Below, piece by piece: positions 43,515 to 52,841 of a DNA stretch of 64,000 nucleotides; position 1 is the first letter of the stretch, and each line of letters starts with the position of its first letter. A program made the position numbers and the translations under genes. The notes beneath the pieces were generated by a model. It did no database searches. It saw only the letters and a program-made list of their open reading frames with translations, and was not told the origin of the DNA. Origin of the DNA: Streptomyces sp. MMG1533 (GTDB lineage Bacteria > Actinomycetota > Actinomycetes > Streptomycetales > Streptomycetaceae); assembly GCF_001279775.1 (NCBI RefSeq), contig NZ_LGDG01000241.1, forward strand, positions 1-64,000, given 5' to 3'.

Positions 43515-44732
43515 ATGGACGACATCACCGAACAGCTGCGGGCGTGGTGTGCCGAGCGACGGCCCTTCGCGCTCGCCACCGTCGTTGCGGTGCGGGGCAG
43601 CGCGCCCCGCGGGCCTGGTGCGTGCGTCGCCGTCGACGCCTCCGGCACGGTCGTGGGAAGTATCTCCGGCGGCTGCGTGGAGGGAGCGGTCTACGAGCTG
43701 GCCCGCGAGGTGCTGGACACGCGGCGGGCGCGGCGCGCCGTCTTCGGCTACAGCGACGACGACGCCTTCGCCGTCGGTCTCACCTGCGGCGGCACCATCG
43801 ACGTGCTCGTCCGGCCGGTCACCGGCGCCGCGCGCGCCGTCCTCCACGAGCACCTCGAAGAGCTCGCGCGCGGCCGGCCGGCCGCCCTGGCCACCGTCAC
43901 GGACGGGCCACCCGAGCTGCTCGGCGCGGCGATCGCGGTCGGCGACCGCGGGCACCTGGGCGAAATCGGCCCCCCGGCGCTGGACGCGGCCGTCGCCCGG
44001 GACGCCCGGACCCTGCTGGCGCTCGGCACCGGCGGCACCCGCAGCTACGACCCGGCGGGCAGCTGCGCCCCCGCCGCCGACGGGATCGGCGTCCACATCG
44101 CCGTCCACGCCGCGCCGCCGCGCATGCTCGTCTACGGCGCGATCGACTTCGCGGCGGCGGTCGCGCGGGTCGGCACCTTCCTCGGCCACCACGTCACCGT
44201 CTGCGACGCCCGCCCGGTCTTCACCACCCACGAGCGCTTCCCGGACGCCGACGAAGTCGTCGTCGACTGGCCGCACCGCCACCTGCGCGGCCTCGCGGAC
44301 GACGGGGCGCTCGACGGACGCACCGCCGTCTGCGTGCTCACCCACGACGCCAGGTTCGACCTGCCGCTGCTCGAACTCGCCCTCCGCCTCCCCGTTGGCT
44401 ACGTCGGCGCGATGGGCTCCCGCCGCACCCACGCCCAGCGCCTCGACGGGCTGCGCGCTGCCGGACTGGACGAGGCGGAGCTCGCCCGGCTGCACTCCCC
44501 GATAGGGCTCGACATCGGCGCGGCCACCTCCGAGGAGACGGCGGTCTCCGTCGCGGCGGAGATCATCGCCCGGCGCGGCGGAGGGTCCGGCCGCAGCCTG
44601 CGCGACGTGCGCGGTCCCCTTCACCGTCTCCGGCCGGGGCGTACCGCCGCAGACGCCGAGGGCGGCGACATGGCTCAGCCGGACGCAACCGCGACGTGGA
44701 CGCCGTCGTACGAAGTCAGGGAGATGAGCTGA
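43515..44732 (+). CDS. xdhC: XdhC-family molybdenum-cofactor insertion protein
   Basis: 405 aa. XdhC/CoxI N-terminal domain (about 1-110: FALATVVAVRGSAPRGPGA; SISGGCVEGAVYE; LTCGGTIDVLVRPV) and XdhC Rossmann domain (about 195-355: RMLVYGAIDFAAAVARVG; PVGYVGAMGSRRTHAQRL; GLDIGAATSEETAVSVAAEI). It matures Mo hydroxylases by sulfurating and inserting the cofactor, and so serves the 36182-40980 enzyme. It is last of the operon. The C-terminal tail (about 360-405) is extra. Confidence 0.93.
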   Translation: MDDITEQLRAWCAERRPFALATVVAVRGSAPRGPGACVAVDASGTVVGSISGGCVEGAVYELAREVLDTRRARRAVFGYSDDDAFAVGLTCGGTIDVLVRPVTGAARAVLHEHLEELARGRPAALATVTDGPPELLGAAIAVGDRGHLGEIGPPALDAAVARDARTLLALGTGGTRSYDPAGSCAPAADGIGVHIAVHAAPPRMLVYGAIDFAAAVARVGTFLGHHVTVCDARPVFTTHERFPDADEVVVDWPHRHLRGLADDGALDGRTAVCVLTHDARFDLPLLELALRLPVGYVGAMGSRRTHAQRLDGLRAAGLDEAELARLHSPIGLDIGAATSEETAVSVAAEIIARRGGGSGRSLRDVRGPLHRLRPGRTAADAEGGDMAQPDATATWTPSYEVREMS

Positions 44733-45053
44733 CAGGCTGCGGGAGCGCCCTGTGGCAGCCGGGCCGCAGGGCCTGGCGGCCCTCGCCGCTGGTGAGCGAC
44801 CGGTATCGGGCAAGACCCCGTCGGCCGGAGTCGAGTTCTCCAAGCCGGGCATCGTCTGGCGGGTCATCACTCCGTAGGTGGTGCTGCAGAACACGGTGAC
44901 CGACGCGGAGGGCGGCACCGCGAACCTGACGTTGAAGATCGAAGACGTCCCGAACGGGTGTGCCCGGCGGCCCCAGGAGGGCCACCCGCGACGCGGTGCT
45001 CCAGCATGGGGTGGCGGCCGCCCCGAGGAGGGACGGCCGCCACCACGCCGGGT
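44733..45053 (+). other. intergenic region with a coding-like relic
   Basis: 321 bp. Between about 44815 and 44965 one plus-strand frame reads PSAGVEFSKPGIVWRVITP, a stop, then VVLQNTVTDAEGGTANLTLK, which is protein-like and in a single frame across the stop. The family is not recognised. It may be the end of a lost gene. A terminator hairpin lies at 45010-45044. Confidence 0.35.
45010..45044. terminator. hairpin after the aldolase gene
   Basis: GGTGGCGGCCG (45010-45020) and CGGCCGCCACC (45034-45044), an 11-bp perfect stem with a 13-nt loop, just past the stop of the minus-strand aldolase gene. Confidence 0.65.
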
Positions 45054-46073
45054 TCATGAGGCGCGGACGCGCGCCGCCGTGAGGTCCAGCGCCACATCCG
45101 TGATCATGTCCTCCTGGCCGCCGACCATCTTGCGGCGTCCGACCTCGACGAGGATGCTGCGGGTGTCCAGGCCGTGGCGTTCGGCCGCGGCCTCGGAGTG
45201 GCGCAGGAAGCTGGAGTAGACGCCCGCGTAGCCGAGGCTGAGGGTCTCGCGGTCCACCCGCACCTCGCGGTCCTGCAGCGGTCGTACGAGGTCGTCGGCG
45301 GCGTCCATGAGCGGGAACAGGTCGCAGCCGTGCTCCCAGCCCATCAGGTCGGCGACCGCGACGAACGCCTCCAGCGGGCAGTTGCCGGCGCCCGCGCCCT
45401 GCCCGGCCAGGGAGGCGTCGACGCGGGTGACGCCGTTCTCCACGGCGACGACCGTGTTGGCCACGCCCAGGGCGAGGTTGTGATGGGCGTGGATGCCCAA
45501 CTCCGTCGACGGGTCGAGGACTTCGCGGTAGGCGCGGAAACGGTCGCGGACCCCGTCCATGGTGAGCCGGCCGCCGGAGTCGGTGACGTAGACGCAGTGG
45601 GCGCCGTAGGACTCCATCAGCTTGGCCTGACGGGCCAGTTCGGCCGGTTCCGCCAAGTGGGACATCATCAGGAACCCGGCGACGTCCATGCCCAGCTCGC
45701 GGGCGGCCGCGATGTGCTGGGCCGAGATGTCGGCCTCGGTGCAGTGGGTGGCGACACGCACCGAACGGATGCCCAGGGAGTGGGCGTGCCTGAGGTCGTG
45801 GATCGTGCCGATACCGGGCAGCAGCAGAGTCGTGGGGATCGCGTGGTGTACGGCCCCGACGACCGCCTCGATCCACTCCCAGTCGGTGTGCGCGCCGACG
45901 CCGTAGTTGATGCTGGAGCCGGACAGGCCGTCGCCGTGGGCGATCTCGATCGCGGTCACGCCGGCGGTGTCGAGGGCGGTGGCGATGGCTCGGGCCTGGT
46001 CGACGGTGTAACGGTGGCGGACGGCGTGCATGCCGTCCCGCAGGGTCACGTCTTGGACGTACAGAGAGGTCAC
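45054..46073 (-). CDS. mhpE: 4-hydroxy-2-oxovalerate aldolase
   Basis: 339 aa of the HMG-CoA-lyase-like aldolases. [15 protein letters not shown] at the N-terminus carries the metal-site Arg-Asp; metal-binding His-x-His in [24 protein letters not shown]-terminal communication domain. It splits 4-hydroxy-2-oxoacids to pyruvate and an aldehyde, channelled to the acetaldehyde dehydrogenase whose gene overlaps it by 4 nt. Confidence 0.95.
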   Translation of the reverse strand: MTSLYVQDVTLRDGMHAVRHRYTVDQARAIATALDTAGVTAIEIAHGDGLSGSSINYGVGAHTDWEWIEAVVGAVHHAIPTTLLLPGIGTIHDLRHAHSLGIRSVRVATHCTEADISAQHIAAARELGMDVAGFLMMSHLAEPAELARQAKLMESYGAHCVYVTDSGGRLTMDGVRDRFRAYREVLDPSTELGIHAHHNLALGVANTVVAVENGVTRVDASLAGQGAGAGNCPLEAFVAVADLMGWEHGCDLFPLMDAADDLVRPLQDREVRVDRETLSLGYAGVYSSFLRHSEAAAERHGLDTRSILVEVGRRKMVGGQEDMITDVALDLTAARVRAS

Positions 46074-47023
46074 TTGGCTGCCTCCTCGCCGATGGGGGTC
46101 AGGGCGGCCATGCGTTCCGCGGTGCGCAGCGCGGCCGAGGTCATGATGTCGAGGTTGCCGGCGTAGGCCGGAAGGTAGTGGGCGGCGCCTTCGACTTCGA
46201 GGAAGGCGGAGACTTTCAGCAGTTCCCCGCGGGCGGGGGCGAGGGTGCGCAGGGGGTCGTCGGCGGCCACCTTCTCGTACTGGAGCTTCTGCTTGAGGCG
46301 GTAGCCGGGCACGTACGCCTGGACGCGGTGGACCATCTCCTCGACGGACGCGGTGACGGCCTCGGTGGCGCAGTCGGAGACCAGGCAGTGCACGGTGTCG
46401 CGCATGATCAGCGGAGGCTCGGCGGGGTTGAGGACGATGATCGCCTTGCCGCGGGTGGCCCCGCCCACCCGCTCTATGGCGGCCGCGGTGGTCTCGGTGA
46501 ACTCGTCGATGTTGGCGCGCGTTCCGGGGCCGGCGGAGCGCGAGGCGATGGAGGCGATGATCTCGCCGTAGTGCACGGGTGTGACCGCCCGTACCGCCGC
46601 GACGATCGGGATGGTGGCCTGGCCGCCGCAGGTGACCATGTTGACGTTCTCGGCCGCGAGGTGGTGGTCGCCGTTGACCGGCGGGACGACGTAGGGGCCG
46701 AGAGCGGCCGGGGTGAGGTCGACGACGGTGCGGCCCAGCGGGCGCAGCACCTGGTCGTGGCGCTTGTGGGCGCCGGCCGAGGTGGCGTCGAAGACGATCC
46801 GGACGTCGGCGAACTCATCGAGCTTCACGAGGCCGTCGATTCCTTCGTGGGTGGTGGCCACCTTGAGGCGGCGGGCGCGGGCCAGACCGTCGGAGTCCGG
46901 GTCGATCCCGGCCAGGGCCGCCATCTCCAGGGTGGCCGACAGCCGCAGCACCTTGATCATGAGGTCGGTGCCGATGTTGCCGGAGCCGATGACGGCGACC
47001 TTGGTGCGGTCGGTGCTGGTCAC
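46070..47023 (-). CDS. mhpF: acetaldehyde dehydrogenase (acylating)
   Basis: 317 aa. NAD motif [19 protein letters not shown], Asp-containing [13 protein letters not shown], catalytic Cys in [16 protein letters not shown], and [19 protein letters not shown]. It turns acetaldehyde (or propionaldehyde) to acyl-CoA, in complex with the aldolase. GTG start; overlaps the hydratase stop. Confidence 0.96.
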   Translation of the reverse strand: MTSTDRTKVAVIGSGNIGTDLMIKVLRLSATLEMAALAGIDPDSDGLARARRLKVATTHEGIDGLVKLDEFADVRIVFDATSAGAHKRHDQVLRPLGRTVVDLTPAALGPYVVPPVNGDHHLAAENVNMVTCGGQATIPIVAAVRAVTPVHYGEIIASIASRSAGPGTRANIDEFTETTAAAIERVGGATRGKAIIVLNPAEPPLIMRDTVHCLVSDCATEAVTASVEEMVHRVQAYVPGYRLKQKLQYEKVAADDPLRTLAPARGELLKVSAFLEVEGAAHYLPAYAGNLDIMTSAALRTAERMAALTPIGEEAAK

Positions 47024-47844
47024 GCGGGCACTCCTTCGAGGACGGGGGCCGGTGCGAAGCGGACCTGGACCGTGCCCAGGCCGGTGATGCCCGCGTGGAA
47101 GGCGTCGCCGGGCGCGGCGGTCGCCATCGGGCCGAGCGCGCCGGTCAGGACGATGTCCCCGGCACGCAGCGGGTCGCCCACGGCGGCCAGGGTCGACGCG
47201 AGCCAGACCGCGGCGTTGAGCGGACCGCCCAGACAGTCGGTGCCCGTGCCGGTCGAGACCTCGGTGCCGTTACGGCTCATGCTCATCCGCACCGCGCGCA
47301 GGTCCAGGTCCTGCAGTCCCCGGCGTGGGCCGCCCAGGACGAACAGGCCGCTGGAAGCGTTGTCGGCCACGGTGTCGGTGATGGAGATGTCCCAGTCCGT
47401 GATGCGGCTGTCGACGATCTCCAGGGCCGGAAGCGCGAAGTCCACCGAACGCAGCACGTCTGCGACCGTGCAGTCCCGGTACGGCAGGTCGCTGCCCAGA
47501 ACAAGGGCGACCTCGGCCTCCACCTTCGGCTGAAGCAGCCGCGCGGCCCGCACCTCGCCGTGGTCGGGGACGGCCATGTCCGCGAAGAGCACACCGAAGT
47601 CCGGCTGGGCGACGCCCAGTTGTGCCTGGACGGCGGGAGAGGTCAGACCGATCTTCCGTCCCACCACGCGGCGGCCGGCGACGAGGGCGCGTTCGGTGTG
47701 GATCCGCTGGGCGGCGTAGGCCGCGGCGACGTCGTCTCCGGCGAACAGTTTCCGCACGGGCGGACAGGGGATCCCGGAGCGCTCGGCCGCGGCGAGCGCG
47801 TCCGCAGCGCGCACGGCTTCGGGGGGAGGGGTGGACACTGACAT
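47020..47844 (-). CDS. mhpD: 2-keto-4-pentenoate hydratase
   Basis: 274 aa of the fumarylacetoacetate-hydrolase-like hydratases. [31 protein letters not shown]; metal ligands in [32 protein letters not shown]. It hydrates the dienoate released by the C-C hydrolase (14625) to 4-hydroxy-2-oxovalerate or its homologue. ATG 47844 has AAGGAG 6 nt upstream. First gene of the hydratase-dehydrogenase-aldolase operon. Confidence 0.95.
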   Translation of the reverse strand: MSVSTPPPEAVRAADALAAAERSGIPCPPVRKLFAGDDVAAAYAAQRIHTERALVAGRRVVGRKIGLTSPAVQAQLGVAQPDFGVLFADMAVPDHGEVRAARLLQPKVEAEVALVLGSDLPYRDCTVADVLRSVDFALPALEIVDSRITDWDISITDTVADNASSGLFVLGGPRRGLQDLDLRAVRMSMSRNGTEVSTGTGTDCLGGPLNAAVWLASTLAAVGDPLRAGDIVLTGALGPMATAAPGDAFHAGITGLGTVQVRFAPAPVLEGVPA

Positions 47845-48230
47845 GGAACTCCTTAGGACGTGGCCCGCGCGCGACGGCCCTGGCAGACGCCGTGCAGATC
47901 CGGTATAGGCCGCGCCGGGCCGGGGCGGCAGGAGCTGTTCCACGCCGCGGAACGCCCTCTGCCGGGATGTGCGGTGAGGGCCGCGGCAGTCCTGGACCGC
48001 CGCTCGCCCGACGACTGGGCCTGGAGGGGACCGACCGCACGCACCGCTCCGCTGAAGTCCGGTGCGGTTCGGCAGCGCCTCGAAGGGCGCGGGGGTATGG
48101 CAGCCCCGCCGCGACGGGGCCCTGCTTGAGCGAAGCCCAGAGTGGGGGCGAGCGGCCACGACGGACCGGCGGCCGACGCCCCGGCCGTCCGGCGGAGCGC
48201 TTGGTGCGGCGCGGGTCGCCCTGCACGGGT
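47845..48230. promoter_or_regulatory. promoter region of the hydratase operon
   Basis: About 390 bp with no believable gene. It holds the inverted repeats ACCGCAC (48034-48040) / GTGCGGT (48062-48068) and, overlapping, GCACCG (48041-48046) / CGGTGC (48060-48065). They may be an operator about 190-225 bp before the hydratase start. No -10/-35 pair stands out. Confidence 0.35.
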
Positions 48231-48279
48231 GCATCGCCCCCGGGCCGCTGAGGGGAGGCAGCGGGCCCGGGGGCGATGC
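48231..48279. terminator. hairpin after the P450/ferredoxin operon
   Basis: Arms 48231-48250 and 48259-48279 pair over 20 bp with a single bulged C and an 8-nt loop. It begins just beyond the ferredoxin stop on the minus strand, at the end of the ADH-ALDH-P450-ferredoxin operon. Confidence 0.75.
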
Positions 48280-48291
48280 GGCGGGAAGGGG

Positions 48292-48606
48292 TCAGCCGGA
48301 CACGACCGTCACGCGGACGCCGTCGCAGGCGTCCCGCACGACGAGTTGGCAGGCAAGGCGTGACTCCTCCCGGGCTCCCTCGGCGAACTCGAGCAACTCG
48401 GCTTCCTCGTCCGTGGGTTCGTCGAAGAGGTGACGCCATGCGGGATCGACGTAGACGTGACAGGTCGCGCAGGAGCAGTTCCCGCCGCACTCCGCCAGGA
48501 TGCCCGGGAGGTTGTTGCGCACCGAGCTCTCCATGACGCTCTCGCCGTCGGATGCCTCGACTGTGCGCTCCGTCCCGTCCGGCAGCGTGTAGGTGACCTT
48601 GGGCAT
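48292..48606 (-). CDS. [2Fe-2S] ferredoxin (adrenodoxin/putidaredoxin type)
   Basis: 104 aa. Cluster Cys in CGGNCSCATCHVYV (about 40-50) plus the distal Cys in RLACQLVV (about 86), the spacing of P450-linked ferredoxins. ATG 48606. It follows the P450 gene by 44 bp and is the likely electron donor to it; the BphA4-like reductase at 56501 is the nearest free reductase. Confidence 0.92.
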   Translation of the reverse strand: MPKVTYTLPDGTERTVEASDGESVMESSVRNNLPGILAECGGNCSCATCHVYVDPAWRHLFDEPTDEEAELLEFAEGAREESRLACQLVVRDACDGVRVTVVSG

Positions 48607-48650
48607 CAGGGTGACTCCTTCTCGTCCGGCTTGTCCGGCGGGACTGCCGG

Positions 48651-49976
48651 TCAATTGAGGGTGAGGCGTACGGGGAGGTTCCTGAGCCCTCCCAGGAAGT
48701 TGGTCCGCACGATGCGACGCTCGCCGACGACCTGCACCGACTCCAGGCGGGGGAGCAGTTCCTCCAGCATGATCCGCAGCTCCTGCCTGGCCAGGTGCAT
48801 GCCGAGGCACTGGTGCGGGCCGTAGCCGAAGGCGATGTGCCGGTTCGGCCGCCGCTCGATCCGGAAGGTGTCGGGATCGTCGAAGGCGTCGACGTCGCGG
48901 TTGGCGGACTGGTACAGAAGCATCAGGCGCTCGCCCTTCCCGACGGTCCGCCCGCCGACCGTGGTGTCCTGGGCCGCCTGGCGTACGAAGTGCTTCACGG
49001 GGGAGCACCAGCGCAGGCCCTCGTTGACGAGGCCGGGGATCAGTGACGGGTCGGCCTTCACGGCGGCCAGCACGTCCGGATGGAGCGCGAGCTGCTCCAT
49101 GATCGTGGACATCGTGCTGCTGGTGGTGTCGTGCCCGGCGGTCGAGATGGCCAGGAACCAGCCGATGGTGTAGGCGTCGGGGTAGTACTCGCCGTCCTCG
49201 CGCCGCGCCTGCGCGATGACCGTCGCCAGATCGTCCCTGGGACGGGCACGGCGGTCCTCGACCATCGCGGCGAAGTAGGCGCGGAAGTCGTCGAGGGTGG
49301 CGGACAACTGCCGCGCCGTGGCCTGCGGGGAGAGCGCGTCGACGTCCGAGCGCCTCAGCTCCGGGTCGGGGGCGCCCGCGAAGTCCTGGGTGAGCGCCAG
49401 CATCAGCGGCTCGTCGGCTTCCGGCACGCCGAAGATCGTCATGATCACGTGGAGGGGGTAACGCAGGGCGAAGTCCTGGACGAAGTCGAGTTCGTTGACT
49501 CCGCCCGTCAGGCGCCTACCGATCGCCTCCCGCGCCAGCTCCCGGATCGGCTCCTCCCACTTCTTGAGCTGCAGCGGGCGGAACCAGTCCGCCGCCACGC
49601 CGCGCACCTGCGTGTGTTCCGGCGGGTCCAGGTTGACGACGACGGGGAGGTGCCACACCCGGCCGCCGGTGATCTCCTTGGTGAAGTCGTCCTCCGCCTG
49701 GCTGCGCAGGATCGGGCTGTGCTCGTACTTGTTCTCCACGCCCGCGCTGGGAAAGAGCGCGGGCTGGCGCTCGATCTCCATGACGTCGGCGTACGTGCTG
49801 ACGAGACGGAGAGGGTCGTATCCGTCGACCTGGGCCAGACCGAGCGGCTGGTTGCGGCGCAGCCAGCGGTAGGCCTCGAACAACGCGGACTCGTCGCCGT
49901 GCCCCTCGGGCAGCACGATCCGCCGGGCGATGTCGTCGGGGACGGTACGCAGGTCACTCGAGTGTGTGACGGTCAC
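48651..49976 (-). CDS. cytochrome P450
   Basis: 441 aa. I-helix AGHDTTSSTMS, ExxR in NEGLRW, heme-binding loop FGYGPHQCLGMHLARQE with the Cys ligand. The length and the VVVNLDPPEHTQVR C-helix region fit bacterial class I P450s acting on terpenes, fatty or steroid-like acids (CYP108-like by pattern). It probably hydroxylates a methyl or ring carbon; the alcohol and aldehyde dehydrogenase genes upstream in the operon would take the product on to the acid. GTG start with AAGGAG upstream. Confidence 0.95.
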   Translation of the reverse strand: MTVTHSSDLRTVPDDIARRIVLPEGHGDESALFEAYRWLRRNQPLGLAQVDGYDPLRLVSTYADVMEIERQPALFPSAGVENKYEHSPILRSQAEDDFTKEITGGRVWHLPVVVNLDPPEHTQVRGVAADWFRPLQLKKWEEPIRELAREAIGRRLTGGVNELDFVQDFALRYPLHVIMTIFGVPEADEPLMLALTQDFAGAPDPELRRSDVDALSPQATARQLSATLDDFRAYFAAMVEDRRARPRDDLATVIAQARREDGEYYPDAYTIGWFLAISTAGHDTTSSTMSTIMEQLALHPDVLAAVKADPSLIPGLVNEGLRWCSPVKHFVRQAAQDTTVGGRTVGKGERLMLLYQSANRDVDAFDDPDTFRIERRPNRHIAFGYGPHQCLGMHLARQELRIMLEELLPRLESVQVVGERRIVRTNFLGGLRNLPVRLTLN

Positions 49977-50000
49977 AACGGCTCCTTGGGGGATACGGCG

Positions 50001-51467
50001 TCACCGGGCGGTCGCGGCTGACGGGTCGAGGTAGATGCTCTTGGGCTGCTGGTACGCGGCGAGGCCCTCGGGACCGAACTCCCGGCCGATCCCGCTGTGC
50101 CGGACGCCGCCGAACGGGGCGCCCACGTCGTTGGCGTAGTGGTTGACGCCCACGCTCCCGCTGTGCACCTTGCGGGCGAACGCGGTGGCCCGCTCCGGGT
50201 CGGCCGACCACACCGAGCCGCCCAGGCCGTAGTCCGTGCCGTTGGCGATCGCGACCGCCTCGGCCTCGTCGGCGTAGGGGATGACGGCGAGGACAGGGCC
50301 GAAGATCTCCTCCTGCGCGATCGTGTGACGCGGATCCACGTCGGCGAACACCGCCGGCTCCACGAACCACCCCCGGTCCCGGTCCGTGGGCCGTCCGCCG
50401 CCGGTGGTCAGCCGGTCGCCCTCCGCGAGTCCCTTGGCTATGTACGACTCCACACGGTCCCGTTGCCGCGCCGACACCAGCGGGCCGAGTTGCGTACCCG
50501 CGTCCAGCGGGTCGCCGACGACGAGGGAGGCCGCGAGCGCGGTCACGGTGTCGACGACGTCCCCGTAGCGCGAGCGCGGCGCGAGGACGCGGGTGCCGAG
50601 ATAGCAGATCTGCCCGTTGTTGAGCAGTGTCGCCGCGAAGAACCTCTCGATGTTCGCGGCGAGGTCCGCGTCGTCGAGCACCACCGCGGCGGACTTGCCG
50701 CCGAGTTCGAGCGTCACGGGTCGCAGCAGCCGTCCGCACGTTTCGGCGATGACTCTTCCGGCCGCTGTCGAGCCGGTGAACGACACCTTGTCGACGCCTG
50801 GGTGCGCGACCAGGCGGGCACCCAGTTCGCCACCGCCCGGCACGACGTTGAGCACGCCTGCCGGAAGTCCGGCCGCGATCGCGGCCTCCGCCATGAGGAA
50901 GGCGTCGAGCACGGTCTCCGGGGCGGGTTTGAGCACCACGGTGCAGCCCGCGGCGAGCGCCGGCGCGATCTTCATGAAGCTGATGCTCTGAGGCACGTTC
51001 CAGGGCACGACCGCGCCGACGACGCCCACGGGTTCGCGCACGACGAGGGTGGCGCCGCTGAAGGCGCCGGGACGGCGCTCCTCCAGGCCCCTCTCCCGGA
51101 CCAGGTTGCCGTAGTAGCGCAGCAGCCGTGCCGGGGCTGTGGCCTCGATCCGGCGGGCGAGGGCGATCGGCATGCCGTTCTGGATGCTGACCCGGCGTGC
51201 CGTCTCCTCACCGCGCGCTTCGAGTTCGGCGGCGAAGCGTTCCATGGCCTCGGCCCGTCGCTGGGGGCTCCAGCGCGCCCAGCCGCCCGGGTCGTCCCAT
51301 GCGGCCCGCGCGGCCTCGACCGCGGCGTCGATGTCGGCCTCGACCCCCAGGGGGACCGAACCGACCTCCTCCTCCGTCGCGGCGGAGTGCACCGGGATCG
51401 ACTCGCGGCCGGCCGGGGCGGTCCACGCCCCGCCGATATACAGCTCGTCGTAGCGTGTCCTGGTCAA
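50001..51467 (-). CDS. aldehyde dehydrogenase
   Basis: 488 aa. VPWNVPQSISFMKIAPALAAG, VSFTGSTAAGRVI, catalytic Glu in TLELGGKSAAVV, Cys in NNGQICYLGTRV, and YANDVGAPFGGVRHSGIGRE. It oxidises the aldehyde from the linked alcohol dehydrogenase. TTG 51467 follows GAGAGG; no better start is nearby. The start region is MTRTRYDELYIGGAWTAP. Confidence 0.93.
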   Translation of the reverse strand: MTRTRYDELYIGGAWTAPAGRESIPVHSAATEEEVGSVPLGVEADIDAAVEAARAAWDDPGGWARWSPQRRAEAMERFAAELEARGEETARRVSIQNGMPIALARRIEATAPARLLRYYGNLVRERGLEERRPGAFSGATLVVREPVGVVGAVVPWNVPQSISFMKIAPALAAGCTVVLKPAPETVLDAFLMAEAAIAAGLPAGVLNVVPGGGELGARLVAHPGVDKVSFTGSTAAGRVIAETCGRLLRPVTLELGGKSAAVVLDDADLAANIERFFAATLLNNGQICYLGTRVLAPRSRYGDVVDTVTALAASLVVGDPLDAGTQLGPLVSARQRDRVESYIAKGLAEGDRLTTGGGRPTDRDRGWFVEPAVFADVDPRHTIAQEEIFGPVLAVIPYADEAEAVAIANGTDYGLGGSVWSADPERATAFARKVHSGSVGVNHYANDVGAPFGGVRHSGIGREFGPEGLAAYQQPKSIYLDPSAATAR

Positions 51468-51523
51468 GGGTTCACCTCTCGTCGGTGCGGGAAAGGGGGC
51501 CCGGCGCGCCTGCCGGGGGAGCG

Positions 51524-52633
51524 TCAGACGGGCAGCGTGAGGACGAACTTCACGCCCTCGCCCCGGGCCTGGGCGCTGACGGCCTCGTTGACCTCGGCGA
51601 ACGGGCGGGTGGTGATCAGACGGTCGAAGGGCAGCCGGCCCTCGGCATGCAGCGCGACGAGCTCCGGGATGAAGGTCTCGGGGTCGCTGTCCCCCTCGAC
51701 GATCCCCCTGACCGTGGCACCGACGCGCTGCAGACCCAGCAGGCTCACCGGCAGCACGGCCTTGGGGTCGGACGGCACGCCCACCACGCCCAGCGTGCCG
51801 CGTTGCGCCAGCGACGCGAGTCCCGCTTCGAGGACGTCGACGTTGCCGGTCGTGTCGAAGGCGTAGTCGACACCCTCGGCCAGGACGCCCCGGACCTGCT
51901 CGACGAGGGGCCCGTCGGCGGGGTCGAGCGCGTGTGTGGCCCCCAGCCGCAGGGCGAGGTCGCGGCGCTGAGGGAGCGGGTCGACGACGATCACGGTGCT
52001 CAGCGAGCGCACACCCGCGGCGAGCACGGCGGACAGCCCGACGGAGCCGCCGCCCAGGACGAGCAACGACGCCCCGGGACGGCAGTCCATCGAGTTCAGC
52101 ACCGCGCCGGCACCGGTCTGCACTCCGCAGCCGAGCGGAGCGGCGACGACGGGGTCGATGCCGGAGCCCACCTTGACGACGGTCCGCTCGTCGGCGACGG
52201 CGTGGGTGGCGAACGAGGACTGCCCGAAGAAGTGAGCCCCGACCGGCCGGCCGTCCAGGGAGAGTGCCGACGAGCCGTCGCCCACCCGGCGACCCCCCAG
52301 GTTCAGCGGGCGGAAACCTTGGCAGTAGGCGGGGGCCTTCGCCGCGCAGGGCCCGCAGCCGCCGCAGCTGTTGAACGTGAGGACCACCGCGTCACCCTCC
52401 GACACCCGGGTGACTCCCTTGCCGACGGCCACCACCGTTCCGGCGCCCTCGTGCCCGAAGACACCCGGCGACGGGAACGGCAGGTGTCCCTGCCGGGCCG
52501 CCAGATCGGTGTGGCACAGACCGACCGCCGCGATCTTCACCAGGACCTCGCCGGGGCGGGGTCCCTCAAGACTCACGGACTCCAGCTGGAAGGCGCCGCC
52601 TGGCTCGTGCACGACGGCCGCGGTGATCTGCAT
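51524..52633 (-). CDS. zinc-dependent alcohol dehydrogenase (aryl/allyl type)
   Basis: 369 aa, MDR family. Catalytic Zn site GLCHTDLAARQG and GHEGAGTVVAVG; structural Zn motif CGGCGPCAAKAPAYC; NAD motif LLVLGGGSVGLSAVLAAG with acid end VDPLPQRRD. It resembles benzyl-alcohol/geraniol-type dehydrogenases and is expected to oxidise the P450 product to an aldehyde. ATG 52633 has GAAGGA upstream. First gene of the operon. Confidence 0.92.
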   Translation of the reverse strand: MQITAAVVHEPGGAFQLESVSLEGPRPGEVLVKIAAVGLCHTDLAARQGHLPFPSPGVFGHEGAGTVVAVGKGVTRVSEGDAVVLTFNSCGGCGPCAAKAPAYCQGFRPLNLGGRRVGDGSSALSLDGRPVGAHFFGQSSFATHAVADERTVVKVGSGIDPVVAAPLGCGVQTGAGAVLNSMDCRPGASLLVLGGGSVGLSAVLAAGVRSLSTVIVVDPLPQRRDLALRLGATHALDPADGPLVEQVRGVLAEGVDYAFDTTGNVDVLEAGLASLAQRGTLGVVGVPSDPKAVLPVSLLGLQRVGATVRGIVEGDSDPETFIPELVALHAEGRLPFDRLITTRPFAEVNEAVSAQARGEGVKFVLTLPV

Positions 52634-52841
52634 GGTGGTTCCTTCGGAAGGAGTGGGGCAACGGGGAGGGCCGGCGGCACCGGAGGGCCGGCAGCATCGG
52701 AGGGCCGGGAGAGGCGCCAGGGGAAGGCGCATGGGCGTCGTACGGGCTGTCGACGGTGCGCCCAGTATTCGCGGCGTGGATCAGCGGCGGCATCCTCCGG
52801 AAGGGAGATCTGCCTCGCCCGAACGGGACAGGCCGGGCGAC

